DNA of 64,000 nt from Fomitopsis serialis (taxonomy: Eukaryota; Basidiomycota; Agaricomycetes; Polyporales; Fomitopsidaceae): NCBI RefSeq assembly GCF_022376445.1, contig NW_025955146.1, forward strand, positions 1 through 64,000. Direction: 5' to 3'. Both the position numbers and the translations under genes were made by a program. Shown in pieces: positions 41,151 to 54,209 of the stretch (within the stretch, counting starts at the first letter, position 1; every line of letters starts with the position of its first letter). The notes below the pieces were generated by a model. It was given only the letters and a program-made list of their open reading frames with translations. It searched no databases and was not told the origin of the DNA.

Positions 41151-44100
41151 TGCGAGTCTGCTGATCTCGTCGCCGTATTGAAACACTGTTGCATGCCCTC
41201 ATTGAGTTCCTCTCGTGCGCGCTGTTCTCAGTCCCGAGTACGGCATTCGCGCACATCGCGAGAAGATGCGGCCATTCAAGTCAAAGTCAACAGACTTCAC
41301 GCACCACGGAGGCTGTACGCGCTCTGTATTGGCTGTGTCTTACTACTCTCTTCTCGGCGACCACGAACCCTGTTTGCGCTGGAGACTGAAGTCAAAACCC
41401 ACCGACCTAGACTCCAACACTCGGTGGCCATTGGTGCCTGCAACGCTAGGATGTACTACGCCCGAAATTGATAGTCATTCAATATGGGGCCGGTCTTTCA
41501 TTGTGCCACTTTTGTGGCGCGTTTATCAGCACAAGGGCGTGCTAAGTACTATCCACGAAAGCAACTTCGCTCTATGTTGTCATCTATGCGGTATGTTCAA
41601 GTGTCACTGCTGGCAACTTCGCGGCTCATGGCAAGTTCACCTATCGCGCGTGGTACTGTACAGCATCAGAGTGTGTCCGCAAGGTTCTGCGCGCCGCGCG
41701 ACACTGGTGGCGGCACACGAGACCAAGACCCGCGATCCGCTCTACGCGAGGCTCCTGGCTCTTGTCCCTGCAGGGGTGCGTGGGGAGATCCAGTTCCGCG
41801 CGCGAGCAGCCGGGAATCTGCGCTGGGCAGCTCAGCACCGTGCCGTCATTGTGCACCGCCAAACGGCAGACGCAGATATGGAACTCAGCGCGCGTTTGCG
41901 GCGTTACGGCACCACCGAAGGCCATGCACTTCTCCGACGCGGACGGGCTGCAGGCGTCACAGGTGCAGCACAACGTCCGCTCTACAGTACGTCTCCCGCT
42001 TCCGATCTATGCTCGCTGTGCAAGGTGCCGGTGCGCGTGACCCTCGACGTACGCAGCGGATCTCAGGCTCAGGTCGTCCGACAGCCCACCCAGCCATGGC
42101 CCATGGGCCATACGTGCCAGACGTTTCTTCGCGTTTCGCCGATCTCTATACATATGGGGACTTCCCGTGTGTTCTCTCATTGATCTCCCAGCGGCCTTCC
42201 GCGCATTCTAGGTTTCCCGCCTCACAGACGCCCCCATGACCGCGACGGTACTATGTAGCAGATGATGCCATGATGAATAGGCTCCGTCATCCCACGCGGC
42301 AGGTCAATTCTGTATACCGAAGCCGGCGAAGTTTCGTGAAGGACGCAAGCACCCGCCTCGGGCACGAGGGGTGATCCTACGCCTCGTCAGAGCTGTCGAC
42401 TCTTCACGCTCTTCACTGTTTGCCTGCGTAGAGGAGTGACAGCTAGGCTTCTGGTGGTTGGGCTGAAAATAGGTCGCGAAGCCGCTGGCGGGACGCGGGG
42501 ACGTTGTGTATCGGTATAGCACACGACGCATGTTGCTCAACTTCACAGACGGTGTTGGCTCGGACGTGCAAGTTTAGGCCAGCCTTCACGCGATCGTTGC
42601 GCGCGCGAAACATGCAGGTTCCCGCACAGTGCATCCTCGGCATCTTAACGTTTGAATCACTGAATGCAAACTGAATGTTCGTCGATAGGTCTTGCGTTTA
42701 TTCGGACCTTGGAGCTCCGAAGACGGTTTTCACGCGAGATGTGCTCAAGATGTGCCTCCACGGACGTTCACATTGGCGCTTCTCAGCTTCTAATCACCGA
42801 CACCACCGCTCAATTGGACGACGATCTTCCGCCTTTGGCAATACAGTACAGCACTCTGGCTTTGCAGTGACATACGTTCAAGGCAAAGAACTTCTGCGCA
42901 GTGTTATCATCGCCCGCAAGTGGCGGCGGATTAGCACCGGCTCGCACTGCACTGGTACGTTACTTTCCAGCCGCAGCCTCTCGCTCTCATTGACACGACG
43001 TCCCCCTCGCCTCACCGCCACCACCCTCGTCGCACTGCCTCCGAAATTGACGTCGCGGATTCGGCCGAGGCCTATTTCAGGCACTGTGGACTCGTGCTAC
43101 GCCTTGCAAACTATCCACATTTGCATGCCTCCGGGCATGTAGCCGCCTCAACACAAGTGCCGCGAAGTCCAGCCGGCGGTGATGGAGGGTGTGTATCATC
43201 GCAGCCGTTACTTGCTCTCATGGTCGTGATATCGATCTGGCCTGATCGAGGCATGGCTCGGATCCCGGCGGTATCGAGTGTCACGAATGCCTTTCATCTG
43301 TGTGTACTGATCGTTCTCTGGTGGTTGGGAAGACAGGAACGACGCACACAGGTACGGCTCGCGAGGCTCCTCTGTTCAGCCACCTTCCAGTCAATCTCGA
43401 GGGAGACGGATCCGAGTGTGGCGACAGGTGGCGACACGTTCTCGTTCTGATCGGATTCCGCCTCCTTCTGCACCCAGGTCTTCCCCGCATTCTCGATCGC
43501 CCCAGGGCGGCTTGGCCCACAACGGTTTCTCAGTGTGGCCGGGTCTCTCCGGGTCTGCCTGGAGGTTCGCTGCGAGGATGGTTGAAGGTGATTGGCGGCG
43601 TCGTACGATGAAGATGGTCTGTCGTGAATCGCTACATTCGTCTGTCATAACATCTGATGCGTACAGTGGGCCGTGCGTGCCTACGATCCTCCGGCCAACT
43701 CGTCCTACCGAGATGGTAGCCATGCATTTCGAGGTGCGAATGGTGGTCTGTTCTGGACCTTGGTCTGTGCTGCCGGGCTCCCGGCTACTTCAGTACCCCG
43801 CTTGGAACCTTCCCCGTCTCTCCGCAACCGCAGTAACGGTACCGTCAACTCAACAACTGCCCCACTTCCGAATGTACGGATCCACCCCAGTTCCGTGCCT
43901 CCGGGCAGTATGGCTATGCCAGTGGACAACTTGAAACCCGGGTGTGCCGAACCGGTGCGCGCGTATCCGAGGCGTTGGCGGTGCATACATACATCATCAT
44001 GCTATATGCAGCCTTACTCACATGACCCCTGCAGCTGTTAGTCAGGAGAGACGAGTCTGGAGTCTGGACCTTGACTAGTCCTGGCGTCTTGGTGGGCCTG

Positions 44101-46765
44101 GTAAGAATGTTTCGCGGTGAAATGCAATTGTGTGATATGGTGGAAACAAGGCTGGGGCGATTGATCGTTGTTGTGGTCACCTTCGGTAGCTGGGAATGCG
44201 TCTCAGTTCGCGTGGGTGGGACGCAGTGCCGGTCGCTGGAATGTGTCGTGTTGTCCTAGAGGCACTTCTCAACATCGACAATTCGCAGGGCGCTGTGTGA
44301 TGGCATCTATTCTTACTGATTCGGACTCGTCTCATCCACGAAGATACTGACTCGCAAACACATGGGCATGGCAAGATGAGTCGAAGCGCCTCTACAGGTC
44401 ATAGTACGCTGCCCTGATCTCCTGAGCTCTGATCCAGATCCGGGAGCGAGATGACGATCCGTCAGCGCGTCCCGATCCGGCAGCCCTGAGATACCGATCC
44501 TACATTGCGATCGGCGGGTCCGATTAGAGGTGCGCCACAGTCTAATTTAGGGGTGCGTAGGAGCCGCACAGTACCAAACCTATTCCGGGTGAGGTCATGA
44601 TGCATGACTCCTGAACGACCCGCCCTGACTTGCTCATGGTTTTCCAGTCAGGGGAGCATTAATGGAAGCTATGAGAGCAGAAGCATGAGGCCTTTCCCGC
44701 CCGGTCGTATGCATATGGCCGACTTATCAAGATTCGGGGACAGCTAGACGGTCCCGACGTGTACTGTCATGATCCACATCCAGTAATGCGGGTCGGTTGA
44801 AGTCTCTGCCGCATCTCTACGGCTGATGTCACGACTCCTCCGAAAAACTCGGAGACCGATAGCATGGCTGATCGAAATAGGAGTATATTGACCCTCATGA
44901 CACTAGGCAGCCTCGCTATGTTAGCCTACTGATAGCATATCCGCACCCTTCGAGTTGCCATGTGCCAGCGGCTCCGCGGTGACCCGAACGGTACTCTTGG
45001 ACCTAGGCTTTCGAGTTCGAAGTGAGGTTAGGGGACTAATCTGGACGCGGGACAAGCCACTGAAGGATCTACAGATAAGAAAGTGACACTCGGTTGAGCA
45101 ACATATTACAAGCCAATCTTGGCGACGAGTCGAGCCTTACCATACTTCGATACTATGTAACTTGAGGATGCTCGAGCCTCGGGAGCCTGCGACGCAATTC
45201 ACGAACTGATGAGACGCGCGACGCGTCAGATCACGTGATGGCGTCCCTGGCAGTCGTCCAGGCGAAGTTCGAACGCGCCTCAACTTGGCAGCATCGACTC
45301 AGAATACCTATAGCTGGTCACCAAGCAAGATTATCACTGTGATACACGTCGCACCTGCGCCAATGCGTCGTGCAGGAAGGCATGATGACGCGCTTCTTCA
45401 ACTTCTGTCATTATTCTCGTATTGCAGTGACGAAGCTTTGAAGTACGTGTCATACAACTTCGGGGTCCGAGTGCGTTACTGAGCCCATCACGACAGGTCC
45501 CGGACTTTTGGCTGAGACGTTGGACGACTCACGGTCATCGCTCTGCCTCTAACATCTCCTCGTCACCGGACCTTGTGACCATGCAAAATGCTACGTGGCT
45601 TGTCTTCTCGCTCGATTGAGATGGAACCGCGTGGGCGATAGGCTTCTCTGCAGTTTTGGCTCAGTAATCGACGTCTCCTGAACCTGTCGGCGGTAAATCG
45701 TCTCGCTGGTCTTCAATGGATAGATGCGAGCCGTGGCATCGTGGATGGGTTGCGCATGGCTGTCCCATGCCAAGTTCGTTGCAAGCGACCCAGCTGACAG
45801 GCTATATGACCTCAATACGACGTGACGTTGATGGTTCATTTCTGAAGCAAGAAGCAGTACTGGCACATTAGCCCCATGCGTTGTCCGGCGGCTTCGTGAT
45901 GTTGGGCGTTGTATTATGTACAGTGAGTAGCTCCTTCTTTGCGCGCTATACTTGGTAGTCCGCCAACCCTCAGACTGCAAACGTCGCTAATGGCTGCCTG
46001 ATTTTCTTGCTATGGCAGGTCATTACACCCCGTGAAGTCTAAGGCACGGACGAAGAGATTGATTAGCACAACGAGGGAAGGCTTCGCGGCATTCCCCTTG
46101 TCAAGGGCATCATTCCAGAGGGACCTCGTCCGCAATGTCCTTTTGGCATAGACCTAGTCCCACAGCCGTCCCTCGCGGACTGGACCAGGCACCGAAGTAA
46201 GTGAGTGCACATTCCTAGCACGCAATGCTTGATAGGATGAGATGTCTGCAGACAGCAAGCGGCCGCTTCGCACAACGTCAATTATCTTCTTTCGACTTCG
46301 CTGTCAACAGGGTATGTCTGACGGTATGCTTGCCACCAGTAAATCATCCGAATTTGACGTCGTATCCAGTCGAGGTCCCTTCAAGGCACGCCATTACGGC
46401 CTAGGCGCTCGGGGTGTTCTTCATGCATGGGAGAGCTACCCTGGATTGTGGGCATGCTTCTGCCTGCTTTCGGGCATTGTGCGGCTGAGCTATCCTAACG
46501 AGGCGGCGAACTCAGGCCAGCGTCTTGCTTTTTGCAATCCCTTGCATACTCTGCTTCAATCCACACGTCACTGCTCCCGTTGTCCGCGCAGCACAATCAT
46601 CAATTCCAGCGGTCACCGGTCATGCTTAGGCTCTATGCTTGAACCGCAATTCGACCTTCATGTTTACACTATGGGTCATAGGGTAGGGTCAGTCCGGACG
46701 CTGACTGATGTTCATTTGTGAATGCCTCGACTGGCCTACCCTTGGCTCGTCGTCACAAGTCGGGG
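41151..46765. other. Gene-poor stretch within the inverted-repeat loop
   Basis: Open frames up to 322 codons (41215-42183, +) exist, but overlapping frames are equally long and none shows a family motif. From about 44400 to 45280 no frame of any length was seen. No LTRs, terminal inverted repeats or tRNA-like structures were noticed. Fast-evolving genes could be missed here. Confidence 0.4.
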
Positions 46766-47341
46766 GTGCGTCTTCCTCTGCTGCTCGGCCACATCCACCG
46801 GGACACTGACGCCGCGTCGTTGTCGATCTTCGCAGTCGAGGCGATGCACTTCCACATCTACAAGTGCGTGAGACACGTGTTCGAGGAGTGTCTCCGGGTG
46901 ATCGAGTTCCGCGCCGCGGGCGCGGGCGACCTCATGGACGCGTCTCATTACAGCTCACGCAAGTTCTTAGAGAACTCGTGTCCGGAGGTGGACGAGCTCG
47001 TCCGCATCACGAAGGAGGCCGTGGCGTATGTATCCAGGGTCACGGGTGAGTCGGCCACGCGAGGCATGCGTCTTGTTGTGAGGATGAGGCTGATGCGTGC
47101 GGCGGTGTTAGGTGCCGGTTTGGGTGGATGCACGGTGTCGCTTGTGGCTGGAGACAAGGTGGACTCGCTCATTGAGAAGCTCGTAGCGACGTACCCTGCG
47201 TACAAGCGTCTCGAGGGCGAGGCTCTGAAGCAGGTCATCTTTGCAACGAAACCGAGTAGTGGAGCATGCGGTGAGTCGCAGACCTTCCCAGTGCTCGCCG
47301 ACACATGTATTGATGCAGACACAGTGTTGAAGCTCGAGTAA
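46766..47341 (+). pseudogene. Galactokinase 3' fragment
   Basis: Matches the last exons of GAL1 (30106-30737) in opposite orientation, starting within the intron after SWVE. It contains EAMHFHIYK, DASHYSSRKFLENSCPEVDE, AGLGGCTVSL, KPSSGACGESQ and VLKLE with an intact stop (47339-47341). Relative to GAL1 an in-frame block of 16 residues is missing after EFRAA. The N-terminal three quarters, with the substrate- and ATP-binding motifs, are absent, so no kinase can be made. Confidence 0.85.
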
Positions 47342-47958
47342 GATTTGCTACAATCAAGGAAGATTGTACGAGATGTACGTATGTAATAAGATCGGTATCT
47401 GTGTCATTTCTCGCACAAGGCTCATATGCAAATTGACCGTTGTCGGCGTCAACTGTGGCTGAAAGCGCTGCTCATACATCCTGAAGCGTGTGGGCGGAAG
47501 TCGGAGGAGGTATGTGCCCTTTCTCATTCCTGCAATCGGTCGCTTACGTCTTGAGTCTTTTGGTAGAGATCGGACTGGAAGCCTGAGTTGCTGTGTGGCA
47601 ATTGTGACAGGCGCCTGCCAGCCTCGTGCGAGGCAATGCACGCAGTGATTCTTCCCGTCGCCAACATGGACACGAATGCTGCCTGAATGCATGGGTGTCA
47701 TTGAGCTGCAGCGTCCATAGCGCTGCCTCTTAATATGCGCCCATCCACGCATAACAACTTCCCTGACCGTCGGATTTTCCGGCGTACTCAAGGCTGTGGT
47801 TCTCTAACAATATGTGTGAAAAATAGAGACATGCCATGTATTGCACGTCACTTTCAAAACTCAATGAAGGGCATGAAAGGTCGCAACTGAGAATACGTTC
47901 GGTCAGTCGCCATCCGGCTTGCGACTACTTCATTCTCTAGAAGGGCACTAGTTTCTCC

Positions 47959-49685
47959 ATGTCTACATCCACGGCCGAAGCGATCGCCGATATACAGGCT
48001 GGGTTGGTGTCATATCTCATTGTTATGTCCTGAGACCGTTACTGAGCCCAATTTATCATGTACAGCTTAGTGGCGAATTATGTCGCTATTGCGTGTACAG
48101 GTCTGTCTGAAAGTGAAGTAGTCTTACTAATATTCGCTCAATGCGATTGCAGTATTTCCCATGTATGATTATCTGCTTACTGTGGGAAGCGACATCAGTC
48201 TCTTATGGCTTCAGCGTGCACCCTTTGGGATGACCATGCTCATGGCCTTGCGATTCACCACGATTGGCATGTTGATTACCCAGTTCGTGTCCGTTACGGA
48301 CGACTTGCCAGTATGTCACCACACATCCTTCTATATCTTCGCACTACTCTTTGACTATGTTCCATAGACTGTGGAAGCGTCAGTCACTCATGACCATTCA
48401 TTGGACTGTCGTCTTGATGACTTATATGATGCACAGTTGCCGCGGTACCTACCTCAGCCCCGCAGTATCCGGTCTGCTCCCGAATATACTGGATGCAGGT
48501 CAGTCTATTGTCCAAAGACTCCGTATTCGCCTTGTATACTGAAGTCGCACTGGTGTCAGTGATTTCGGCAATTCGCGCATACGTAGTCAGCAACCGTAAT
48601 TTGGTGTGCGCTGCAATAGTGTTCGCTACTAGCATATTCTTGGCTATTTTCAATGTGGTAGGCAAAATCTGACGGACTTCAAGTTAGGGAATGGCAAATT
48701 GACATACACCTGCAGTACAACCTAGCAACAACCCAATATCAGTTAGTGGACGTCGATGGTACCTGGGTCTGCAATATCATGCCCCAGTTCTCAGCGGCTT
48801 GGAAGTGAGTATCTGCCACTGGACGATCACATGCCTTCACTGATTGCACGAAGAGGTGACCTCTTGTAAAGAACCGATTCTATATCAATCAGGCTTGCTG
48901 ACTTTGGGTCATAGTGAACCTCGTTGCTTTCATTTGCAATATACTCTCGCAAGCTATCGTCGCTGGTCTCACCTGGTCAAAGCTGCTATTTCTTGTACGA
49001 CGGCCTGGACCTGGACGAGCTCGAGTCAATCCCAGGTCGTTCCGTATCTCATGGTTTCTTCTTCGAGACGGTGCGAGAAACTCACATTCTACTTCTTTAC
49101 CGGACGACTGATGTTGGGTTGCTCCCAGGTACTGTCTACTTCATGCACGTCCTACTTTGCCCATCTACATATGCTGCATTCTTATCTACCTTGTTGGTAG
49201 AGCGATGATGATTCTGCAGCTCATCAACTGTTTACTCACGTATCTTACGGTGCGATTGTATGACTATTCGCTGTTGATTTGCATCCTCATCAGCCTTACG
49301 TCAGAATATAGATTTCTTCAGTTCAGTTTCTCAATCGTGCGTATTCCCTCCCTCCCTGACAGAAAGGGTTGATGCTCATTCGAGGTCTCAAAGGATACAG
49401 ATAGTCTTGCTGTCGCGGCTTCTTCTCAATCTCCGGCAAGCCTCTATCAGAGACGTCAATCCGGACGAATCAGGCTCCACAATTTCCCGTATGCTGGGCG
49501 ACCTCACCCACGTATCAAGCATCACTTTCGAACCTCATTCTGGTCTCGCAGCGGCTGCACACTCTACCTGCGGTAACACCGAAGAATATGAGATTGACGC
49601 AATGTACGATCTAGGCAATGACGCCGACGATACGGATGAGGCGAATGCGTACGGCGATACAGATATTCAGGAAGAGCCACGGTAG
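47959..49685 (+). CDS. DUF6533 seven-helix membrane protein, copy E
   Basis: The first exon encodes MSTSTAEAIADIQAGL and the next LVANYVAIACT. Then comes the signature MYDYLLTVGSDISLLW. The 11-base exon (48368-48378, ACTGTGGAAGC) gives TVEAC with the following exon, which continues SPAVSGLLPNILDA. After the intron ending CTGAAG comes VALVSVISAIRAYVVSNR. YNLATTQYQLVDVDGTWVC follows. The 2-base exon (48854-48855, AG) has introns of 49 and 59 bases, the same lengths as in copy D. Then NLVAFICNILSQAIVAG, LTWSKLLFLV and ISWFLLRDG, and finally LLLNLRQASIRD and DTDIQEEPR at the stop. No broken site was found, so this copy looks intact. Confidence 0.8.
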
Positions 49686-49850
49686 AATGGGTAGCTCCTT
49701 CATCCTCTTCGTTCTATGTGCGCAATGTTCCTGTACTGTACGGGTGTGGGCTCACCGCTTCAAAATCAATGCCGAAAGTATTTATTCCTTCTGCTTTTTA
49801 AACCCTGTGGCTCGGCGCGACGCTCCATGGGTATACGAGCCCACAACAAT

Positions 49851-50343
49851 TGTGATGGGCTCCGAGTCGGACAGATTCCCAAACCTCCCGGGCATAGTCC
49901 GCTCAGCCTACTCAGGTTTCTTTTCCATTAATATTTCTTATCAAGTCGCCTTGCTTCGCGAGGTCTAGAGTCAATGACTATTACCTCCTTCTCCCGCCTG
50001 GGAAAGACTAACTACACAAGTTTCCTCATTAGGCTCGACGCAGAAAAACGCCTTAGGCGCCAATGGGACGCTACCAACGGCGATCTCACCGACCACTCTG
50101 CAGAGTCTGCACTTGAGCTTGATCCGTTGCACGCACTTGCCTCAGGAAAGGTTTCGCTGACATGTCATAGCGAACACCTTAATTCAGCATGAATAATCAT
50201 ATAATGGTGCCAGTGTGGCTTACACCGGCCCGGAATATCGAGTGGGATCGCACATTCAGTGCATCCATTAGGTATCGAGATGTGGCATTATATAGCTGCG
50301 ATGGCATGCTACAATGCACATCAATCTGCTCTAGGACAAAGAT
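49851..50343. other. Intergenic, no gene seen
   Basis: Lies between the inverted arm and the first aldo-keto reductase. A 72-codon frame (49974-50192) has no motif. TATAAT-like bases occur near 50200 but too far from the ATG at 50344 to be assigned. Confidence 0.4.
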
Positions 50344-51654
50344 ATGACCTCGTACAGGTATCCCACTCGTCAGCTCGGTCGCAATGGCCCACTCGTCAGC
50401 GCCATCACTCTAGGAGTGCTTTGTATGTTGTGGTCTGTCCGCACTCTGTGAACGGCCGTGGATTGATTGTCTGTTTACAGCTTTAGCTGGAGTCTATGGA
50501 ACGAGCGATGAAACCAACATCATGGCCGTTCTGTCTGCCGCGGCAGATAGAGGGCTCACGTTTTGGGACACCGCGGACATCTACGGAACGAGTACGCCCT
50601 AACCTGGTCACACATTGACCGTTCCTTCACACTATCTCTGTAGCTGAGCGCAGCATTGGCGCTTGGTTTGCGAATACGGGACGAAGGTCTGAGATCTTCC
50701 TGTCGACAAAGTTCGGCGCTGTAATGCCTGCAGACCTGGACAAGAAATCACCTACAAGCACCCCATCGTACATCAGGCAACGACTTCAGAATTCGTTGAA
50801 GGAGCTACAAACGGACTACATTGACCTTTTGTATCAGCACCGCGTCGACCCCAAAGTCCCAGTTGAAGGTATGGTCAGAATTAACAACCGAGCGCGCCAT
50901 TGACGAGAATTTTGTCAGTCATAATGGAAACTCTTCGTCCTTACGTGGAAAGCGGGACGGTCAGATACATAGGCTTCAGTGAATGCAGCATCGACCATCT
51001 CCGACGAGCCAAAGCTATTCCCGGCATTGGCGAGAAGGTGATAGCCTGCCAGATAGAGTTCAGCCCCTTCGAGCGCGGTATCGAGACGTCGGGTTTCGCA
51101 TCAGCGGCACGTGAAGCTGGCATAGGCATTACAGCCTACTCTGCACTTGGCAGAGGTGAGTCATGGAGAGTGAAAATCGGCAGATGTACTGACGTACGCA
51201 TAGGGCTGGCCACTGGCTGGTACGTGATTGAATGATACTGTCGGGCAGCCCGCACTGATGCCTGTCCAGCTACTCATCCCACGGCAACTTTGGAGAGGGC
51301 GACATTCGCGGATTCTTCATGCCACGGTTGTCTGCGGAGAACATCGCGAAGAATCTGACCCTTGTGGAGGATTTCCGGCAAGTGGCGAACAAGTACGGCG
51401 CGACCCCTGGGCAAGTAGCACTGGCATGGCTGCTGGCTGAGCATCTCGACTTTATCCCCGTCATCTCGACCAAGAGCGTTGAGCATCTCGAGGAGAACGC
51501 CAAAGCCGCAGAGCTTGTCTTGTCCCCAGAAGACGTAAAGCAACTTCGTGTTGTTGTCGAGACAACTCCTATGCACGGCACTCGCTATCCCGACTTCTAC
51601 CTCAAGACGCTTGGTATTGACAGCGCACCTCTGAGCGAGTGGAAGGGAGAGTAA
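50344..51654 (+). CDS. Aldo-keto reductase 1
   Basis: NADPH-dependent carbonyl reductase with a TIM-barrel fold. Exons: MTSYRYPTRQLGRNGPLVSA, AGVYGTSDETNIMAV with [31 protein letters not shown] followed by TKFGAVMPADLD and DLLYQHRVDPKVPVEG, IMETLRPYVESGTVRYIGFS with FSPFERGIETSGFA, and AYSALGRG. The final exon holds [47 protein letters not shown] and ends PLSEWKGE. The catalytic tetrad is visible: D and Y in WDTADIYG, K in TKFG, H in YQHRVD. This subgroup resembles AKR13-type fungal reductases of aldehydes and ketones. It is the first of three head-to-tail copies and has no frame break. Confidence 0.86.
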
Positions 51655-52292
51655 GCTGCCATCAGCGCAGCGGGTCAAGTGTGAGTAAGACGCTCTGTAC
51701 GTCTTGCTATGTTGCTCACGATAAACCAGGGGCCCACAAGAAGCACCGATATCGACCACCGCGCACTGTACAGAAGCTGCACCCGATCATGACCGTGACT
51801 CGGGTCTCATTGCTGTCTTCTTTGTACTACTATGGACAATCGCACATCATTGGTGGATCATACGTGATTGCTTACGCTGAATCTGTGTAGTGTAAAGCTG
51901 GTCTAAGTTTGTCAATTCGTACGGAAGGTGCTCGTGCATCCTTCTGTGTACAGTGTAGAATGACAAGGGTGAGGCATCCGCAACGGTCCGTGAGCCTGGT
52001 ATGACCTGTGCGTCTTGACACTGCTGTCTCTATCAACCTATGTAAGGTAGGCGCTGCCGTAATATCGTTATCTGTGTACAGTACTTACAGTTCGTCCAAT
52101 CATATGGACGCCGCGAGAGTGCGTGTACCTTCGGCACGACGCATGGAGCCGCTCACAGGATGTCAGCTCCAACTCCTTGAGTCAGCAGTGCCATGCCTCA
52201 AGTGATGGCGGAGGCGAACAAAGCTAAAGGAGGCCACGGCGACGGCAGCCGTCGCAATACCACTAAGTACTATCTGCTAAGTCGCAGTGACA

Positions 52293-53620
52293 ATGGCTAC
52301 GTACCCGAATCGTCCCTTGTTCCGCAATGGCCCCCTCGTCAGTGCCATCGGTTTCGGGGCCATGGGTAAGCGTTATGACCGTCAGTTCATCCATGATGTG
52401 GGTAGCTGATTCTAGCCACTAGGAATCGGTTCAGTGGTTTATGGGTCTGCCGATCAAGAGGAGGCTCTGAGGACGCTTACCTACGCAGCAGATCGTGGCA
52501 TCACGTTCTGGGATACTGCCGACATGTATGGGACCAGTAAGTCTTTGTCCATATACGTTGGCGTCGAGAAGCTGATTGCCGTCTGAAGGCCAGGAAGTCA
52601 TTGGAAAGTGGTTCGCCGAGACGGGAAGGCGTTCTGAAATATTCCTGTGCACAAAATTTGGAGCGATGGACCTCACCCCTGGAATCCCGGACAGCACCAA
52701 GCCGAACAGCAAGCCGTCCTACATATCTCGCCAGGTCGAGAACTCTCTGAAGGATTTGAAGACCGGATGGATCGATTTGTACTACCAGCATCGTGTTGAT
52801 CCCGAGGTTCCAGTCGAAGGTGGTGGCTCTGTCTCTCTTTCACAGATAAGCACTTATTGCGCACGTCATTTACAGCGGTGATGGAAGCCCTCCGTCCGTA
52901 TGTTGAAAGCGGCAAGATCAAGTATATTGGCTTGAGCGAGAACAGTATCGACCACTTGAAGCGAGCAAAAGCCATCCCAGGCGTCGGCGAGAAGATTGTA
53001 GTTTGCCAGATGGAGTACAGCCCTTCGAGTTGGGGATCGAGCACAATGGCTTCGTCGCTGCTGCTCGGGAGCTTGGGATCGGTATCGTCGCATACGCCCC
53101 TCTTGGTCGAGGTACGAGCTGTCTGTATATACGGTATGCGTGATCGCTGACCTGTCCATGAGGCATGATGACTGGCCGGTGAGTCAACGTGCACACTAGC
53201 ATTTGTGCGTAGAGAATCCCTGACCGTGTTGCAAGCTTCAAATCCCGCCACGACTTCGCCACCACTGACATTCGTCACGCATGGTTGCCTCGTTTCTCCG
53301 ACGAGAATTTCCCAAAGAACCTCGAGCTCCTCGATAAGTTCCGGGAAGTGGCGAAGAAGTACGACGCAACGGCAAGCCAGGTGGCCCTTGCTTGGATTCT
53401 AGCGGAGCACCCAGACTTCATTCCTATTCCTGGGTCTAGCAGCGTCTCGCGCCTCGAAGAGAACGCCAAAGCTGCGGAGATAACGCTGGCACAGGAGGAC
53501 GTCCAGAATCTTCGCGCCGCGGTGGAGGCCGCTGATGTTAAAGGTGGTCGGTACCCCGATAATTACAAGATAGCTGTCGATAGTGTGGCGTTGAGCGAAT
53601 GGAAGGGCGAGTCGGCCTGA
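52293..53620 (+). pseudogene. Aldo-keto reductase 2, frameshifted
   Basis: Same family and exon plan as its neighbours: [93 protein letters not shown], and a last exon with AWILAEHPDFIPIPGS ending ALSEWKGESA. At 53021-53030 one C is missing: MEYSP must be followed by FELGIEHNGFVAAAREL, but the sequence has CAGCCCTTCGAG where copy 1 has CAGCCCCTTCGAG. The reading frame is therefore lost before the last exons. The catalytic residues upstream are present. Either a recent pseudogene or a homopolymer sequencing error. Confidence 0.8.
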
Positions 53621-54129
53621 AGGGCGCTGGGGTTACTGTCCGAGGCAGTGGTGTCCCTGATCACTTGTCACGTTTCTATCTAGCGCGCTCTTATGTCGCG
53701 CATTGCGATAATGAAACATGCATGCCAATGACGACGCTGAGCAATGGACAAATGCCAGTGGGCTCTTCTGCAGCGGTCTACTTCGAGAATCGAGCTTGTC
53801 ATATTGATTTGAAGCTAGATTTCCAGGTGTGTACTTCCAATATACCTCGACCATGAATCACCAGTCGGGATACAACATCCAATGCTGAACCTTAACGACC
53901 GTGCCAGCGGACATACAAGAACTACGACGCCTAGGCCTACCTGATTTGGAGGTTGGCCCACGCCACCGCAGGTCCGAGTCGGTGCTTGATCTTGACCGAC
54001 CGGGACAAGTACGCGTCCTACTGCACCACAATGCCGAACGATGCTCTGGCTCCGAAATCAATTGCGCACGACGGACCGCAGAGTGGGACTCATGCTCGCA
54101 CCATGCTGACGTTGTGGACATCGCTTTTG

Positions 54130-54137
54130 TATATAAA
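54130..54137 (+). promoter_or_regulatory. TATA box of aldo-keto reductase 3
   Basis: TATATAAA lies 80 bases upstream of the ATG at 54210. No equally good box was seen before the other two copies. Confidence 0.55.
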
Positions 54138-54209
54138 CCGAGCAGCGACGAACTGGCCTGACAGCATCGACATCGATCACACATCCGAGGTCGTATCAGC
54201 ACTGGCAAC

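Larger units (their letters stand above)
46766..49850 (+). repeat. Inverted duplication, right arm (partner 27600-30737)
   Basis: Holds the GAL1 3' fragment, the near-identical block (47342-47805), DUF6533 gene E and its 3' flank, mirroring the left arm. The right arm starts inside a galactokinase intron, so the left arm, joined to a whole GAL1, looks like the source. Confidence 0.85.

Noticed and set aside
41215..42183. A 322-codon frame on the + strand
   Set aside because: Two other frames over the same bases are almost as long, there is no motif, and no splice-consistent neighbours were found.
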